Assembly (NCBI GenBank): GCA_034096865.1
Contig: JAWQFJ010001795.1
Span: forward strand, 45,001 to 109,000
From: Theodoxus fluviatilis
Lineage: Eukaryota; Mollusca; Gastropoda; Cycloneritida; Neritidae
Reading direction: 5' to 3'
DNA: 64,000 nucleotides
Position numbers and translations under genes: made by a program. The notes below the pieces were generated by a model. That model did no database searches and was not told the origin of the DNA. It saw only the letters and a list, made by a program, of their open reading frames with translations. Within the stretch, counting starts at the first letter, position 1. The number at the start of each line of letters is the position of its first letter. Positions 20,872 through 33,700 of the stretch are shown here, one piece after another.

Positions 20872-23800
20872 ACTCCTTCCCTTTCTTAACTGAAAATGAA
20901 AACTGACCTGAAATCCTGAAAGTCCACATCTGGAGAACTGATTTCATAGTTGTTGCATGGGTAGCAATGTAGTGCTCAATGTCTCTTGCCAGCCAGTGCT
21001 GAACGGTCTGCTGGCCTTGGGAAAGAAGGCGTGGCAGGAGGCAAGGGCAACGCTGCAGCACCTCCTGGCTCCTGGCTCCCCTCTGGCTGGTGATGCAGGG
21101 CTGCGTGCAAAGTAAGCCCGGCTTTCCTTTGTCCTGCATGTGTAAAAGTAGTGGTGCAACACTTGGTGTCCGCCATTGGCACCAACCCCTGGCTGTGGGC
21201 CTCCACTAGCTCTGCTGTGTGTGGTCCCAGGCAGCCAGTGCAGCTGAGAGGGGTTTCTGGACAGCATCTAGTTATTGTGTATGATGTCCCCCACCGCCCA
21301 TGTCCCACACCAACCATGTCCCACACCACCCGTGTCCCATGCCACCCGTGTCCCACACCACCAATGTCCATGCCACCCATGTCCCACACCACCCGTGTCC
21401 CACACCACCCATGTCCCACACCAACCGTGTCCCACACCACCCGTGTCCCACACCACCCATGTCCCATGCCACCCCTGTCCCATACCACCTGTGTCCCATT
21501 CCACCCATGTCCCACACCACCCATGTCCCACACCACCCATGTCCCATGCCACTCCTGTCCCACACCACCCATGTCCCACACCACCCGTGTCGCACACCAC
21601 CCGTGTCCCATGCCACCCATGTCCCACACCACCTGTGTCCTACACCACCCGTGTCCCACACCACCCATGTCCCACACCACTCGTGCCCCACACCACCCGT
21701 GCCCCACACCACCCGTGTCCCACACCACCCGTGTCCCACACCACCCATGTCCCACATCACCCGTGCCCCACACCACCGTGTCCCACACCACCCCTGTCCC
21801 ACACCACCCGTGTCCCAAACCACCTGTGTCCCACACCACCCATGCCCACACCACCCATGTCCCACACCACCCAAGTCCCACACCACCTGTGTCCCACACC
21901 ACCCGTGTCCCACACCACCCATGCCCCACTCCCGTGTCCCACACCACTCGTGTCCCACACCACTCGTGTCCCACACCACCCGTGCCCCACACCACACATG
22001 TCCCACACCACCCGTGTCCCACACCACCCGTGCCCCCCACACCTGTGTCCCACACCACCAATGTCCCATACCACCCGTGTCCCACACCACCACTGTCCCA
22101 CACCACCCATGCCCCACACCACCCGTGCCCCACACCACCAATGTCCCACATCGCCCATGCCCCACACCACCCGTGTCCCACACCACCCGTGTCCCACACC
22201 ACCTGTGTCCCACACCACCCGTGCCCCACACCACCCGTGCCCCACACCATCAATGTCCCACACCACCCGTGTCCCACACCACCCATGTCCCACACCACCC
22301 ATGTCCCACACCACCCGTGTCCCACACCACCCATGTCCCACACCACTCGTGCCCCACACCACCCTTGTCCCACACCACCCATGCCCCACACCACCCATGT
22401 CCCACACCACCCCTGTCCCACATCACCCGGGCCCCACACCACCCGTGTCCCACACCACCCCTGTCCCACACCACTCGTGCCCCACACCACCCTTGTCCCA
22501 CACCACCCATGCCCCACACCACCCATGTCCCACACCACCCGTGTCCCACACCACCCCTGTCCCACACCACCCGTGCCCCACACCACCCGTGCCCCACACC
22601 ACCCGTGCCCCACACCACCCCTGTCCCACACCACTCGTGTCCCACACCACCCCTGTCCCACACCACCAGTGTCCCACACCACCCATGTCCCACACCTTCC
22701 ATGCCCCACACCACCGGTGCCCCACACCACCCCTGTCCCACACCACCCATGTCCCACACCACCCATGTCCCACACCACCAATGTCCCACACCACCCATGT
22801 CCCACACCACCCATGCCCCACACCACCCGTGTCCCACACCACCCATGTCCCACACCACCCGTGTCCCACACCACCCGTGTCCCACACCACCCATGTCCCA
22901 CACCACCCGTGTCCCACACCACCCGTGTCCCACACCACCCGTGCCCCACACCACCCGTGCCCCACACCACCCATGTCCCACACCACCCATGCCCCACACC
23001 ACCCATGTCCCACACCACCCGTGTCCCACACCACCCATGTCCCACACCACCCGTGTCCCACACCACCCATGTCCCACACCACCCATGCCCCACACCACCC
23101 ATGTCCCACACCACCCGTGTCCCACACCACCCATGTCCCACATTACCCATGTCCCACACCACCCGTGCCCCACACCACCCGTGCCCCACACCACCCATGC
23201 CCCACACCACCCATGTCCCACACCACCCATGCCCCACACCACCCATGTCCCACACCACCCGTGTCCCACACCACCCGTGTCCCACACCACCCATGTCCCA
23301 CATCACCCGTGTCCCACACCACCCATGTCCCACACCACCCATGTCCCACACCACCCGTGTCCCACACCACCCATGTCCCACACCACCCATGTCCCACATC
23401 ACCCGTGTCCCACACCACCCATGTCCCACACCACCCATGTCCCACATCACCCGTGTCCCACACCACCCATGCCCCACACCACCCGTGCCCCACACCACCC
23501 GTGCCCCACACCACCCATGTCCCACATCACCCGTGTCCCACACCACCCGTGCCCCACACCACCCGTGCCCCACACCACCCATGTCCCACACCACCCATGT
23601 CCCACACCACCCGTGTCCCACACCACCCATGTCCCACACCACCCGTGTCCCACACCACCTGTGCCCCACACCACCCATGCCCCACACCACCCATGTCCCA
23701 CACCACCCGTGTCCCACACCACCCATGTCCCACACCACCCGTGTCCCACACCACCCGTGTCCCACACCACCCATGTCCCACACCACCCAAGTCCATACCA

Positions 23801-24029
23801 AGCTAGCTGTCATCTTCAAACACATTGTTCTGAATTTAGTAAAGAGAAGAACACCAGGATGGCCTTGGAATGTTCTCAACAGTAGAATATTGACAACCAA
23901 CTTTGAAACACAGTACATGGCTGTTTTCTATGTTTGCCACTGAAACTAAGTGCTTAAATGTTCCTGTAAAATCAAAATTATTGCTGACAAATCTTCAAAT
24001 TATTCCTGAAAAGTATTCAGATGGTTTTG

Positions 24030-24069
<40 letters not shown>

Positions 24070-24079
24070 CATGGGTGCT

Positions 24080-24119
<40 letters not shown>

Positions 24120-27100
24120 CGTCCGTGCGTGCATGCGTGCTTGCGTGCGTGTGTGTGCCATAGTGAAGTGCCTCCTGCTGTAGCAACAGAGTACATGTAC
24201 TGCCAAGGACTATGCATAGCTGTGCCTGGGTTCTGACAGCTGTCAGACAAAGCAGGAGGGGGACTGACTTTTTTTTCTTTTTCATTTCAGGGCCTTTGTT
24301 CCTCAGAACACTGCAACAATGCATCTGCCTGCAAATATTGGTTAGTATCAGTTTCTTTTTACTATCACATGAATGCATTTTGATCTAGAGGTCTGGTTTG
24401 AAATCATGTATTTGCTTGAGAAGACACATTAATCATTTTGTTTTTATAATTAAATAATCTTGCCACACTTAATTTATAGCTTTTCTCAATCTTGTTTACC
24501 ACTTGAAATTGCATGAGGCTTAACCCTAAAATGTTAAAGGGCTAACATTTTCTGCTGAATTTTCTGTTTAATGGTCATTCTGACTCCAAAATATATTTCC
24601 ATTGTATCAAGCACTGCTCCAGCCAGAAATGTCAACAGTTTGCAACAGCAGCAGATCACAGCACTTCAACCAGAGCCACCACTGAATGGAGAATGAGGCC
24701 TAAGTTTCAGTTTCACAACTATTCTAGGGTTAACCTCTGCTTGGTACAGGGTGAAGCTCACAACTGTGTCAAGTGGCGACACAGCAGCTGCAGATTGAGT
24801 CCCGAGTTCTGTATGGCAAGCCAGCAGCCAACAACTTTGCTCTCCAGTGCAGATAAACACTGCAACCTGCTTAAAACTGCAGGCAGGGACTTTTGTAAGG
24901 TGCGAAGTGAGTGTAACATGACCTCAGCCACTCAGTGCCTCCCTCTTCAGCTGCAACTTGGCTGCAGGGGTTTCCGCGCCTTCTCCAGCAGTTCAGCCAG
25001 GGGTGGGCCCCTTCAGCTGCAACTTGGCTGCAGGGGTTTCAGCGCCTTCTCCAGCAGTTCAGCCAGGGGTGGCCCCAAATAAAGAGGCCACTGGGTACCA
25101 TCAGCACAGAGTCAGGTCAATGAGACCCAACCTATGTTCAAACCACCATGGAAGATTGAACCCAACACGCACCAAACAATGAGCTGCCTGGTACCCCAAG
25201 AACCATCTCAGCACTCATTCACCTTTCAACTAGTAAATCAACACCTAGACCTTACTCACCATTTCTTCTGAAAGAAAATCTTATGAAAATGACATCACTC
25301 TCAAACTGCTTACTTTGCTTGTTTGAGTATGTCCTTCTAGCACAATAACTTGTGGGGTTGGAAGCAAGCCTGAGAAGGCATGGCAGGGAAGTGCAGATCT
25401 GGTCTCTGACACTGTGTATTGTGGTGATTTACAGGAGACTACACAGATTTCTACTCCTCCAAGAACCACGCCTACAACATGGGATGCATGTTCCGAGACC
25501 CCGAGAATGCGATGTTGCCAAACTGGTGAGCATGCCACTCTTGCTGTCCTGTTGGCACGTCACACCCATTCTGACTACAGCTTAGTCCATGCAGCCAAGT
25601 CCTTGGTCGTGTGCAGGGCTCTAGTCAAGGGGTCATGATGAATGTCTCTTATGGCTAGGGACAGATAGCCCCGATGTTGAAACTGCTAGAACATGAGGAT
25701 GATACACCCTGGCTATGAATTTTGCGCAAAGACTTATCTGTCTCATCATTGACAGCTGCCCTTACAATTCTTTCCATGCAAACAGGTGTGAAATGTGATG
25801 CATGAACTTCTACAGCCTACCTGAAGGTAATAATAATGATGACAATAATAATCATCATCATCATCGTCTTCTTTATTTTTGTCATTCTAACTGCACCCAT
25901 CAGTTACTAGCAACTGGAGGTCAAACCTCTTGGCCCCAGGGCCCTTCACCAGTAACCCTCACTGGCATGCACTGCTTGGAGCTGCCATTGGCCAAGCTAC
26001 AAGAGCAGGCCCCTAAAACTATATGGCCATGAGTGGTAGAGCTACTGGAGCATGCCCCCATAGCTCTATGGCCATGAGTGGTAGAGCTACTGGAGCAGGC
26101 CCCCATAGCTCTATGGCCATGAGTGGTAGAGCTACTGGAGCAGACCCCCACAGGTCATGAGTGGTACTGGTAGAGCTACTGGAGCAGGCCCCCACAGGTC
26201 TATGGCCATGAGTGGTAGAGCTACTGGAGCAGGCCCCCATAGCTCTATGGCCATGAGTGGTAGAGCTACTGGAGCAGACCCCCACAGGTCATGAGTGGTA
26301 GAGCTACTGGAGCAGGCCCCCACAGGTCTATGGCCATGAGTGGTAGAGCTACTGGAGCAGGCCCCCATAGCTCTATGGCCATGAGTGGTAGAGCTACTGG
26401 AGCAGGCCCCCACAGGTCTATGGCCATGAGTGGTAGAGCTACTGGAACAGGCCCCCACAGGTCTATGGCCATGAGTGGTAGAGCTACTTGAACAGACTTC
26501 CACAGCTCTATGGCCATGAGTGGTAGAGCTACTGGAACAGACTTCCACAGCTCTATAGCCATGAGTGGTAGAGCTACTGGAGCAGGCCCCCATAGCTCTA
26601 TAGCCATGAGTGGTAGAGCTACTGGAACAGGCCCCCACAGCTCTATGGCCATGAGTGGTAGAGCTACTGGAGCAGGCCCCCACAGCTCTATGGCCATGAG
26701 TGGTAGAGCTACTGGAGCAGGCCGCCATAACTCTATGGCCATGTGATAGAGCTACTTGAACAGACCCCCATAGCTCTATAGCCATGAGTGGTAGAGCTAC
26801 TGGAGCAGGCCCCCACAGCTCTATGGCCATGAGTGGTAGAGCTACTGGAGCAGGCCTTGAGTTATGGCTGAGAAAGGTGGTATCAACATGAAGCAGCAGC
26901 TGCAGTGTGTACATGTTACTTGCAGGACCTACATCCCTGTAGGCTACCATGGACGTGCCTCCTCGGTGGTGGTGTCGGGAACTCCCATCCGCCGTCCCAA
27001 TGGCCAGACCAGACCTGATGAAAGTAAAGTTACATCTTGGTTGTGACTTTTCCAGCGAGACTTAATCCTTTAATGTAACTAGTGTACTTGTAATTTGCAT

Positions 27101-27743
27101 TTGACTTTGTACAACTGAAAATTTGATCAGATTATATGAGAAGTGAATTCCACTGATTAGTTGAAGATTATATGAGAAGTGAATTCCACTGATTAGTTGA
27201 AGATTATATGAGAAGTGAATTCCACTGATTAGTTGAAGATACCAGTTTGGTTGACCTTGCTTCAAGGTCAAAGTCACCTGGAGCTCTTCAAAGATGGATT
27301 GTATACATATTTTGAAGTGACCCTGACCCTGAACTATGGAAGATAACTGTTTCAAACTTAATAATTATGTGGGGCACATGTTATACTTTCATCATGAGAC
27401 ACATTTGGTCACATATCATCAAGGTCAAGGTCACTTTGACCCTTATGAAATGTGACCAAAATGGGGTAGTGAACCACTAAAAGTGACCATATCTCATGGT
27501 AGAAAGTGCCAATAATCACCATTGTGCTTCCTATGTCTTGAATTAACATCATTGTGTTGCATGACCTTGGATGACCTTGACCTTGGGTCAAGGTCACATG
27601 TATTTTGGTAGGAAAAATGTGTAAAGCATTTCTTAGTGTATGATGTCATTGGTAGGTTTAGTTGTTTGACCTTGACCTTGAAGGTCACCTGAAGGTCAAG
27701 GTCATATAAAGGTCAAGGTCAAGCATGTGAGTCGTATGGGCTT

Positions 27744-27776
<33 letters not shown>

Positions 27777-30700
27777 ATGTGTGTGGTTATGTCTAGATAT
27801 GTTCAAGTTAGTGAAGATATATATCAAATATTAACCTCATTGTGTTTTTTCCAGCCAAGCCCCCTGTGTTTGGGCCATGCAAGCTGATGGACTTTGAGCT
27901 GGAGATGGCGTTTTTGACTGGCGGACCAACTAAGCTTGGGGAGCCCATTCCTATTGACCGTGCCCAGGACTACATCTTTGGCATGGTCCTCATGAACGAC
28001 TGGAGTGGTGAGTGGCATCTCAAAGTGCTTCCTTTCCACCTCAGTCAGTTCTGGCTACGCATGACTTCTTTCACAGTGGCAGAAGTCTCTCTGTCACCTC
28101 AGAGATTGATGTAGGTGTCACAGTAAAGGAACACCTCACAGTCACCATGCATGGCAAAGCGGCGAGTCTCAAGACCTTCTCACAATGATTCTAAGCTTGA
28201 AAGTTTATCTGCTTTTCTGCCCACAGCCCGAGACATCCAGAAGTGGGAATACGTACCACTGGGCCCTTTCCTGGGCAAAAATCTGGGCACCACCATCTCC
28301 CCCTGGGTAGTCACCATGGAAGCTCTGGAGCCCTTCAGGGTCCCCAATGCAGAGCAGGTAGGTCGGCCCAGCATGATGTAGAACAGAGAGGAGGGAAACG
28401 GGAGAGGGAGCAGCATAGGATGAGCTGGCTGCTGGGTCAGGTCGGGAATGGCAACAAGGCAGCAAGAAATGATATACTTGTGAGTAGTTTTTTTCCCTGG
28501 CAATCTAACACAGTGGAAGTGTTAGTGGTGATGACTGAGATGGTAGTTTTGGTGATGTGGTAGTGGTGGTAGTGATAGTCTTGGTGATGGTGGTAATGAT
28601 AGTGGTGGTGGTGATAGTGGTTGTGGTGATAGTGGTGGTGGTGATAGTGATGATGGTGAAGGTGGTGGTGGTGGTAGTGATGATGGTGATTGTGATGGTG
28701 GTGGTAGTGGTGGAGGTGATGGTGGCAGTGATGGTGGTGGTGGTGGTGATGGGGATGGTAGTGGAGGTGGCAGTTGTAGTGGTGGGATGATAGTGGTTGT
28801 GGTGGTGGTAGTGGTGGTGGTGGTAGTGGTGGCAGTGATAGTGGTGGTGGTAGTGGTGGCAGTGATAGTGGTGGTGGCTGTGGTAGTGGTGGTGGTATTG
28901 GTGGCAGTGATAGTGGTGGTGGTAGTGGTGGCAGTGATAGTGGTGGTGGCTGTGGTAGTGGTGGTGGTATTGGTGGCAGTGATAGTGGTGGTGGCAGTGG
29001 TAGTGGTGGTGGTATTGGTGGCTGTGGTAGTGGTGGTGGCAGTGGTAGTGGTGGTGGTATTGATGGCTGTGATAGTGGTGGTGGTATTGGTGGCAGTGAT
29101 AGTGGTGGTGGTATTGGTGGCTGTGGTAGTGGTGGTGGTAGTGGTGGTGGTACTGATGGCTGTGAAAGTGGTGGTGGTATTGGTGGCAGTGGTAGTGGTG
29201 GTGGCAGTGGTAGTGGTGGTGGTATTGGTGGCTGTGGTAGTGGTGGTGGTAGTGGTGGTGGTATTGGTGGCTGTGGTAGTGGTGGTGGCAGTGATAGTGG
29301 TGGTGGCTGTGGTAGTGGTGGTGGTATTGGTGGCAGTGATAGTGGTGGTGGCAGTGGTAGTGGTGGTGGTATTGATGGCTGTGATAGTGGTGGTGGTATT
29401 GGTGGCAGTGATAGTGGTGGTGGTATTGGTGGCTGTGGTAGTGGTGGTGGTATTGGTGGCAGTGATAGTGGTGGTGGTATTGGTGGCAGTGATAGTGGTG
29501 GTGGCTGTGGTAGTGGTGGTTGTATTGGTGGCAGTGATAGTGGTGGTGGTGGTAGTGGTGGTGGTATTGATGGCTGTGATAGTGGTGGTGGTATTGGTGG
29601 CAGTGATAGTGGTGGTGGTATTGGTGGCTGTGGTAGTGGTGGTGGTATTGGTGGCAGTGATAGTGGTGGTGGTATTGGTGGCAGTGATAGTGGTGGTGGC
29701 TGTGGTAGTGGTGGTTGTATTGGTGGCAGTGATAGTGGTGGTGGTGGTAGTGGTGGTGGTGGTGGTATTGGTGGCTGTGATAGTGGTGGTGGCAGTGATA
29801 GTGGTGGTGGTGGTAGTGGTGGTGGTGGTGGTATTGGTGGCAGTGATAGTGGTGGTGGTATTGGTGGCAGTGATAGTGGTGGTGGCTGTGGTAGTGGTGG
29901 TGGTATTGGTGGCAGTGATAGTGGTGGTGGCTGTGGTAGTAGTGGTGGTATTGGTGGCAGTGATAGTGGTGGTGGCAGTGGTAGTGGTGGTGGTATTGGT
30001 GGCTGTGGTGGTGGTAGTGGTAGTGGTGGCAGTGATAGTGGTGGTGGTATTGGTGGCTGTGATAGTGGTGGTGATACTGGTGGCAGTGGTAGTGGTGGTG
30101 GTATTGGTGGCTGTGATAGTGGTGGTGGTAGTGGTGGCAGTGGTATTGGTGGTGGTATTGGTGGCTGTGATAGTGGTCGAGGTGGCAGTGATGGCAGTGG
30201 TAGTGGTGGTGGTGGTAGTGGTGGCAGTGATAGTGGTGGTGGTATTGGTGGCTGTGATAGTGGTGGTGGCTGTGATAGTGGTGGTGGTGGTGGCAGTGAT
30301 GATAGTGGTGGCAGTGATGGTGGTGGCAGTGATAGTGGTGGTGGTATTGGTGGCAGTGATAAAGTGTTGGTGGTAGTGGTTGCAGTGATAGTGGTGGTGG
30401 TAGTGGTTGCAGTGATAGTGGTGGTGGTAGTGGTGGCAGTGATAGTGGTGGTGGTAGTGTTGGCAGTGATAGTGGTGATGGTAGTGGTGGCAGTGATAGT
30501 GGTGGTGGCAGTGATAGTGATGGTGGTAGTGATGGTGGTGGTAGTTGTGGCAGTGGTATTGGTGGTGGTGGTGGTGGTGGCAGTGATAGTGATGGTGGTA
30601 GTGGTGGCAGTGATAGTGATGGGGGTAGTGGTGGCAGTGATGGTGGTGGCAGTGATAGTGGTGGTGGCAGTGATAGTGGTGGTGGCAGTGATGGTGGTGG

Positions 30701-33700
30701 TGGTAGTGATGGTGATGGTGGTTGTGGTGGCAGTGATAGTGGTGGTGGTGGTGGTGGTAGTGGTGGTGGTGGTAGTGGTGGCAGTGGTAGTGGTGATGGT
30801 ATTGGTGGGAGTGATAGTGGTGGTGGTGGTGGCAGTGGTAGTGGTGGCAGTGATAGTGGTGGCAGTGATAGTGGTGGTAGTGGTGGCAGTAATAGTGGTG
30901 GTGGTGGTGGTGGCAGTATTAGTGGTAGTGGCAGTGATAGTGGTGGTGGCAGTGATATTGGTGGTGGTGGTGGTGGTGGCAGTGATAGTGTTGGTGATAG
31001 TGGTGGTGGTAGTGGTGGCAATGATAGTAGTGGTGGTGGTGGTGGCAGTGATAGTGGTGGTGGCAGTGGTGGCAGTGATAGTGATGGTGGTACTGGTGGC
31101 AGTGATAGTGGTGGTGGTGATAGTGGTGGTGGTAGTGGTGGCAATGATAGTAGGCGTGGTAGTGGTGGCAGTGATAGTGGTGGTGGCAGTGATAGTGATG
31201 GTGGTAGTGGTGGCAGTGATAGTGGTGGCAGTGATAGTGGTGGCAGTGATAGTGGTGGCAGTGATGGTGGCAGTGATAGTGGTGGCAGTGATAGTGGTGG
31301 CAGTGATGGTGGTGGTAGTGGTGGCAGTGATAGTGGTGGCAGTGATGGTGGTGGTAGTGGTGGCAGTGATGGTGTTGGTAGTGGTGGCAGTGATAGTGGT
31401 GGCAGTGATGGTGGTGGTCACAGTGGTGGCAGTGATGGTGGTGGTGGTAGTGGTGGCAGTGATAGTGGTGGCAGTGATGGTGGTGGTAGTGGTGGCAGTG
31501 ATAGTGGTGGCAGTGATGGTGGTGGTAGTGGTGGCAGTGATGGTGGTGGTGGTAGTGGTGGCAGTGATAGTGGTGGCAGTGATGGTGGTGATAGTGGTGG
31601 CAGTGATGGTGGTGGTAGTGGTGGCAGTGATGATGGTGGTGGTAGTGGTGGCAGTGATAGTGGTGGCAGTGATGGTGGTGATAGTGGTGGCAGTGATGGT
31701 GGTGGTAGTGGTGGCAGTGATAGTGGTGGCAGTGATGGTGGTGGTAGTGGTGGCAGTGATAGTGGTGGCAGTGATGATGGTGGTAGTGGTGACAGTGATA
31801 GTGGCAGTGATAGTGGTGGTAGCGGTGGCAGTGATGGTGGTGACAGTGATAGTGGTGGTGGTAGTGGTGACAGTGATAGTGGTGGTGGTAGTGGTGGCAG
31901 TGATAGTGGTGGTAGTGGTGGCAGTGATAGTGGTGACAGTGATAGTGGTGGTGGTAGTGGTGGCAGTGATAGTGGTGGTGACAGTGATAGTGGTGGTGGT
32001 AGTGGTGACAGTGATAGTGGTGGTAGTGGTGGCAGTGATAGTGGTGGTGACAGTGATAGTGGTGGTGGTAGTGGTGGCAGTGATAGTGGTGGTGACAGTG
32101 ATAGTGGTGGTGGTAGTGGTGACAGTGATAGTGGTGGTAGTGGTGGCAGTGATAGTGGTGGTGGTAGTGGTGACAGTGATAGTGGTGGTGGCAGTGATAG
32201 TGGTGGTGGTAGTGGTGGCAGGGATAGTGGTAGTGGTAGTGGTGGCAGGGATAGTGGTGGTGGTAGTGGTGGCAGGGATAGTGGTGGTGGTAGTGGTGAC
32301 AGTGATAGTGGTGGTGGTAGTGGTGACAGTGATAGTGGTGGTGGTAGTGGTGGCAGTGATAGTAGTGGTGGTGGTGGTGACAGTGATAGTGGTGGCAGTG
32401 ATAGTGGTAGTGATAGTGGTGGTGGTAGTGGTGACTGTGATAGAGGTGGTGGTAGTGGTGACAGTGATAGAGGTGGTGGTAGTGGTGGCAGGGATAGTGG
32501 TGGTGGTAGTGGTGGCAGTGATAGTGGTGACAGTGGTAGTGGTGGCAGTGATAGTGGTGACAGTGATAGTGGTGACAGTGATAGTGGTGGTGGTAGTGGT
32601 GACAGTGATGGTGGTGGTAGTGGTGGTGGTGATAGTGGTGACAGTGATGGTGGTGGCAGTGATAGTGGTAGTGGTGACAGTGATAGTGGTGACAGTGATA
32701 GTGGTGGTGGTAGTGGTGACAGTGATAGTGGTGGCAGTGATAGTGGTGACAGTGATAGTGGTGACAGTGATAGTGGTGGCAGGGATAGTGGTGGTGGTAG
32801 TGGTGACAGTGGTGGTGGTGGTAGTGGTGGCAGTGATAGAGGTGGTGATAGTGGTGGTGGTAGTGGTGGCAGTGATAGTGGTGGTGGTAGTGGTGGCAGT
32901 GATGGTGGTGGTGGTAGTGGTGGCAGTGATGGTGGTGGTGACAGGGATAGTGGTGGTGGTAGTGGTGGCAGTGATAGTGGTGGTGGTGACAGTGATAGTG
33001 GTGGTGGTAGTGGTGGCAGTGATAGTGGTAGTGGTGACAGTGATAGTGGTGGTAGTGGTGACAGTGATAGTGGTGGTGGTAGTGGTTGCAGTGATAGTGG
33101 TGGTGGTAGTGGTGACAGTGATAGTGGTGGTGGTAGTGGTGACAGTGATAGTGGTGGTGGTAGTGGTGACAGTGATAGTGGTGGTGGTAGTGGTGACAGT
33201 GATAGTGGTGGTGGTAGTGGTGGCAGTGATAGTAGTGGTGGTGGTGGTGACAGTGATAGTGGTGGCAGTGATAGTGGTGGTAGTGGTGGCAGTGATAGTG
33301 GTGGCAGTGATAGTGGTGGTAGTGGTGACAGTGATAGTGGTGGTAGTGGTGGCAGTGATAGTGGTGGTAGTGGTGGCAGTGATAGTGGTGGTAGTTGTGG
33401 CAGTGATAGTGGTGGCAGTGATAGTGGTGGTAGTGGTGACAGTGATAGTGGTGGTAGTGGTGACAGTGATAGTGGTGGTGATAGTGGTGACAGTGATAGT
33501 GGTGGTGGCAGTGATAGTGGTGGTGGTAGTGGTGGCAGTGATGGTGGTGGTAGTGGTGACAGTGATAGTGGTAGTGGTAGTGGTGACAGTGATAGTGGTG
33601 GTGGTAGTGGTGACAGTGATAGAGCTGGTAGTGGTGGCAGTGATAGTGGTGGTAGTGGTGGCAGTGATAGTGGTGGTGGTAGTGGTGACAGTGATGGTGG

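Noticed and set aside
20976..23943. Repetitive Val/Trp/Gly (minus) and Pro/His/Cys (plus) frames of 840-980 codons
   Set aside because: Products of the 16-bp array. FAH exon 3 overlaps the minus-strand frame on the other strand.
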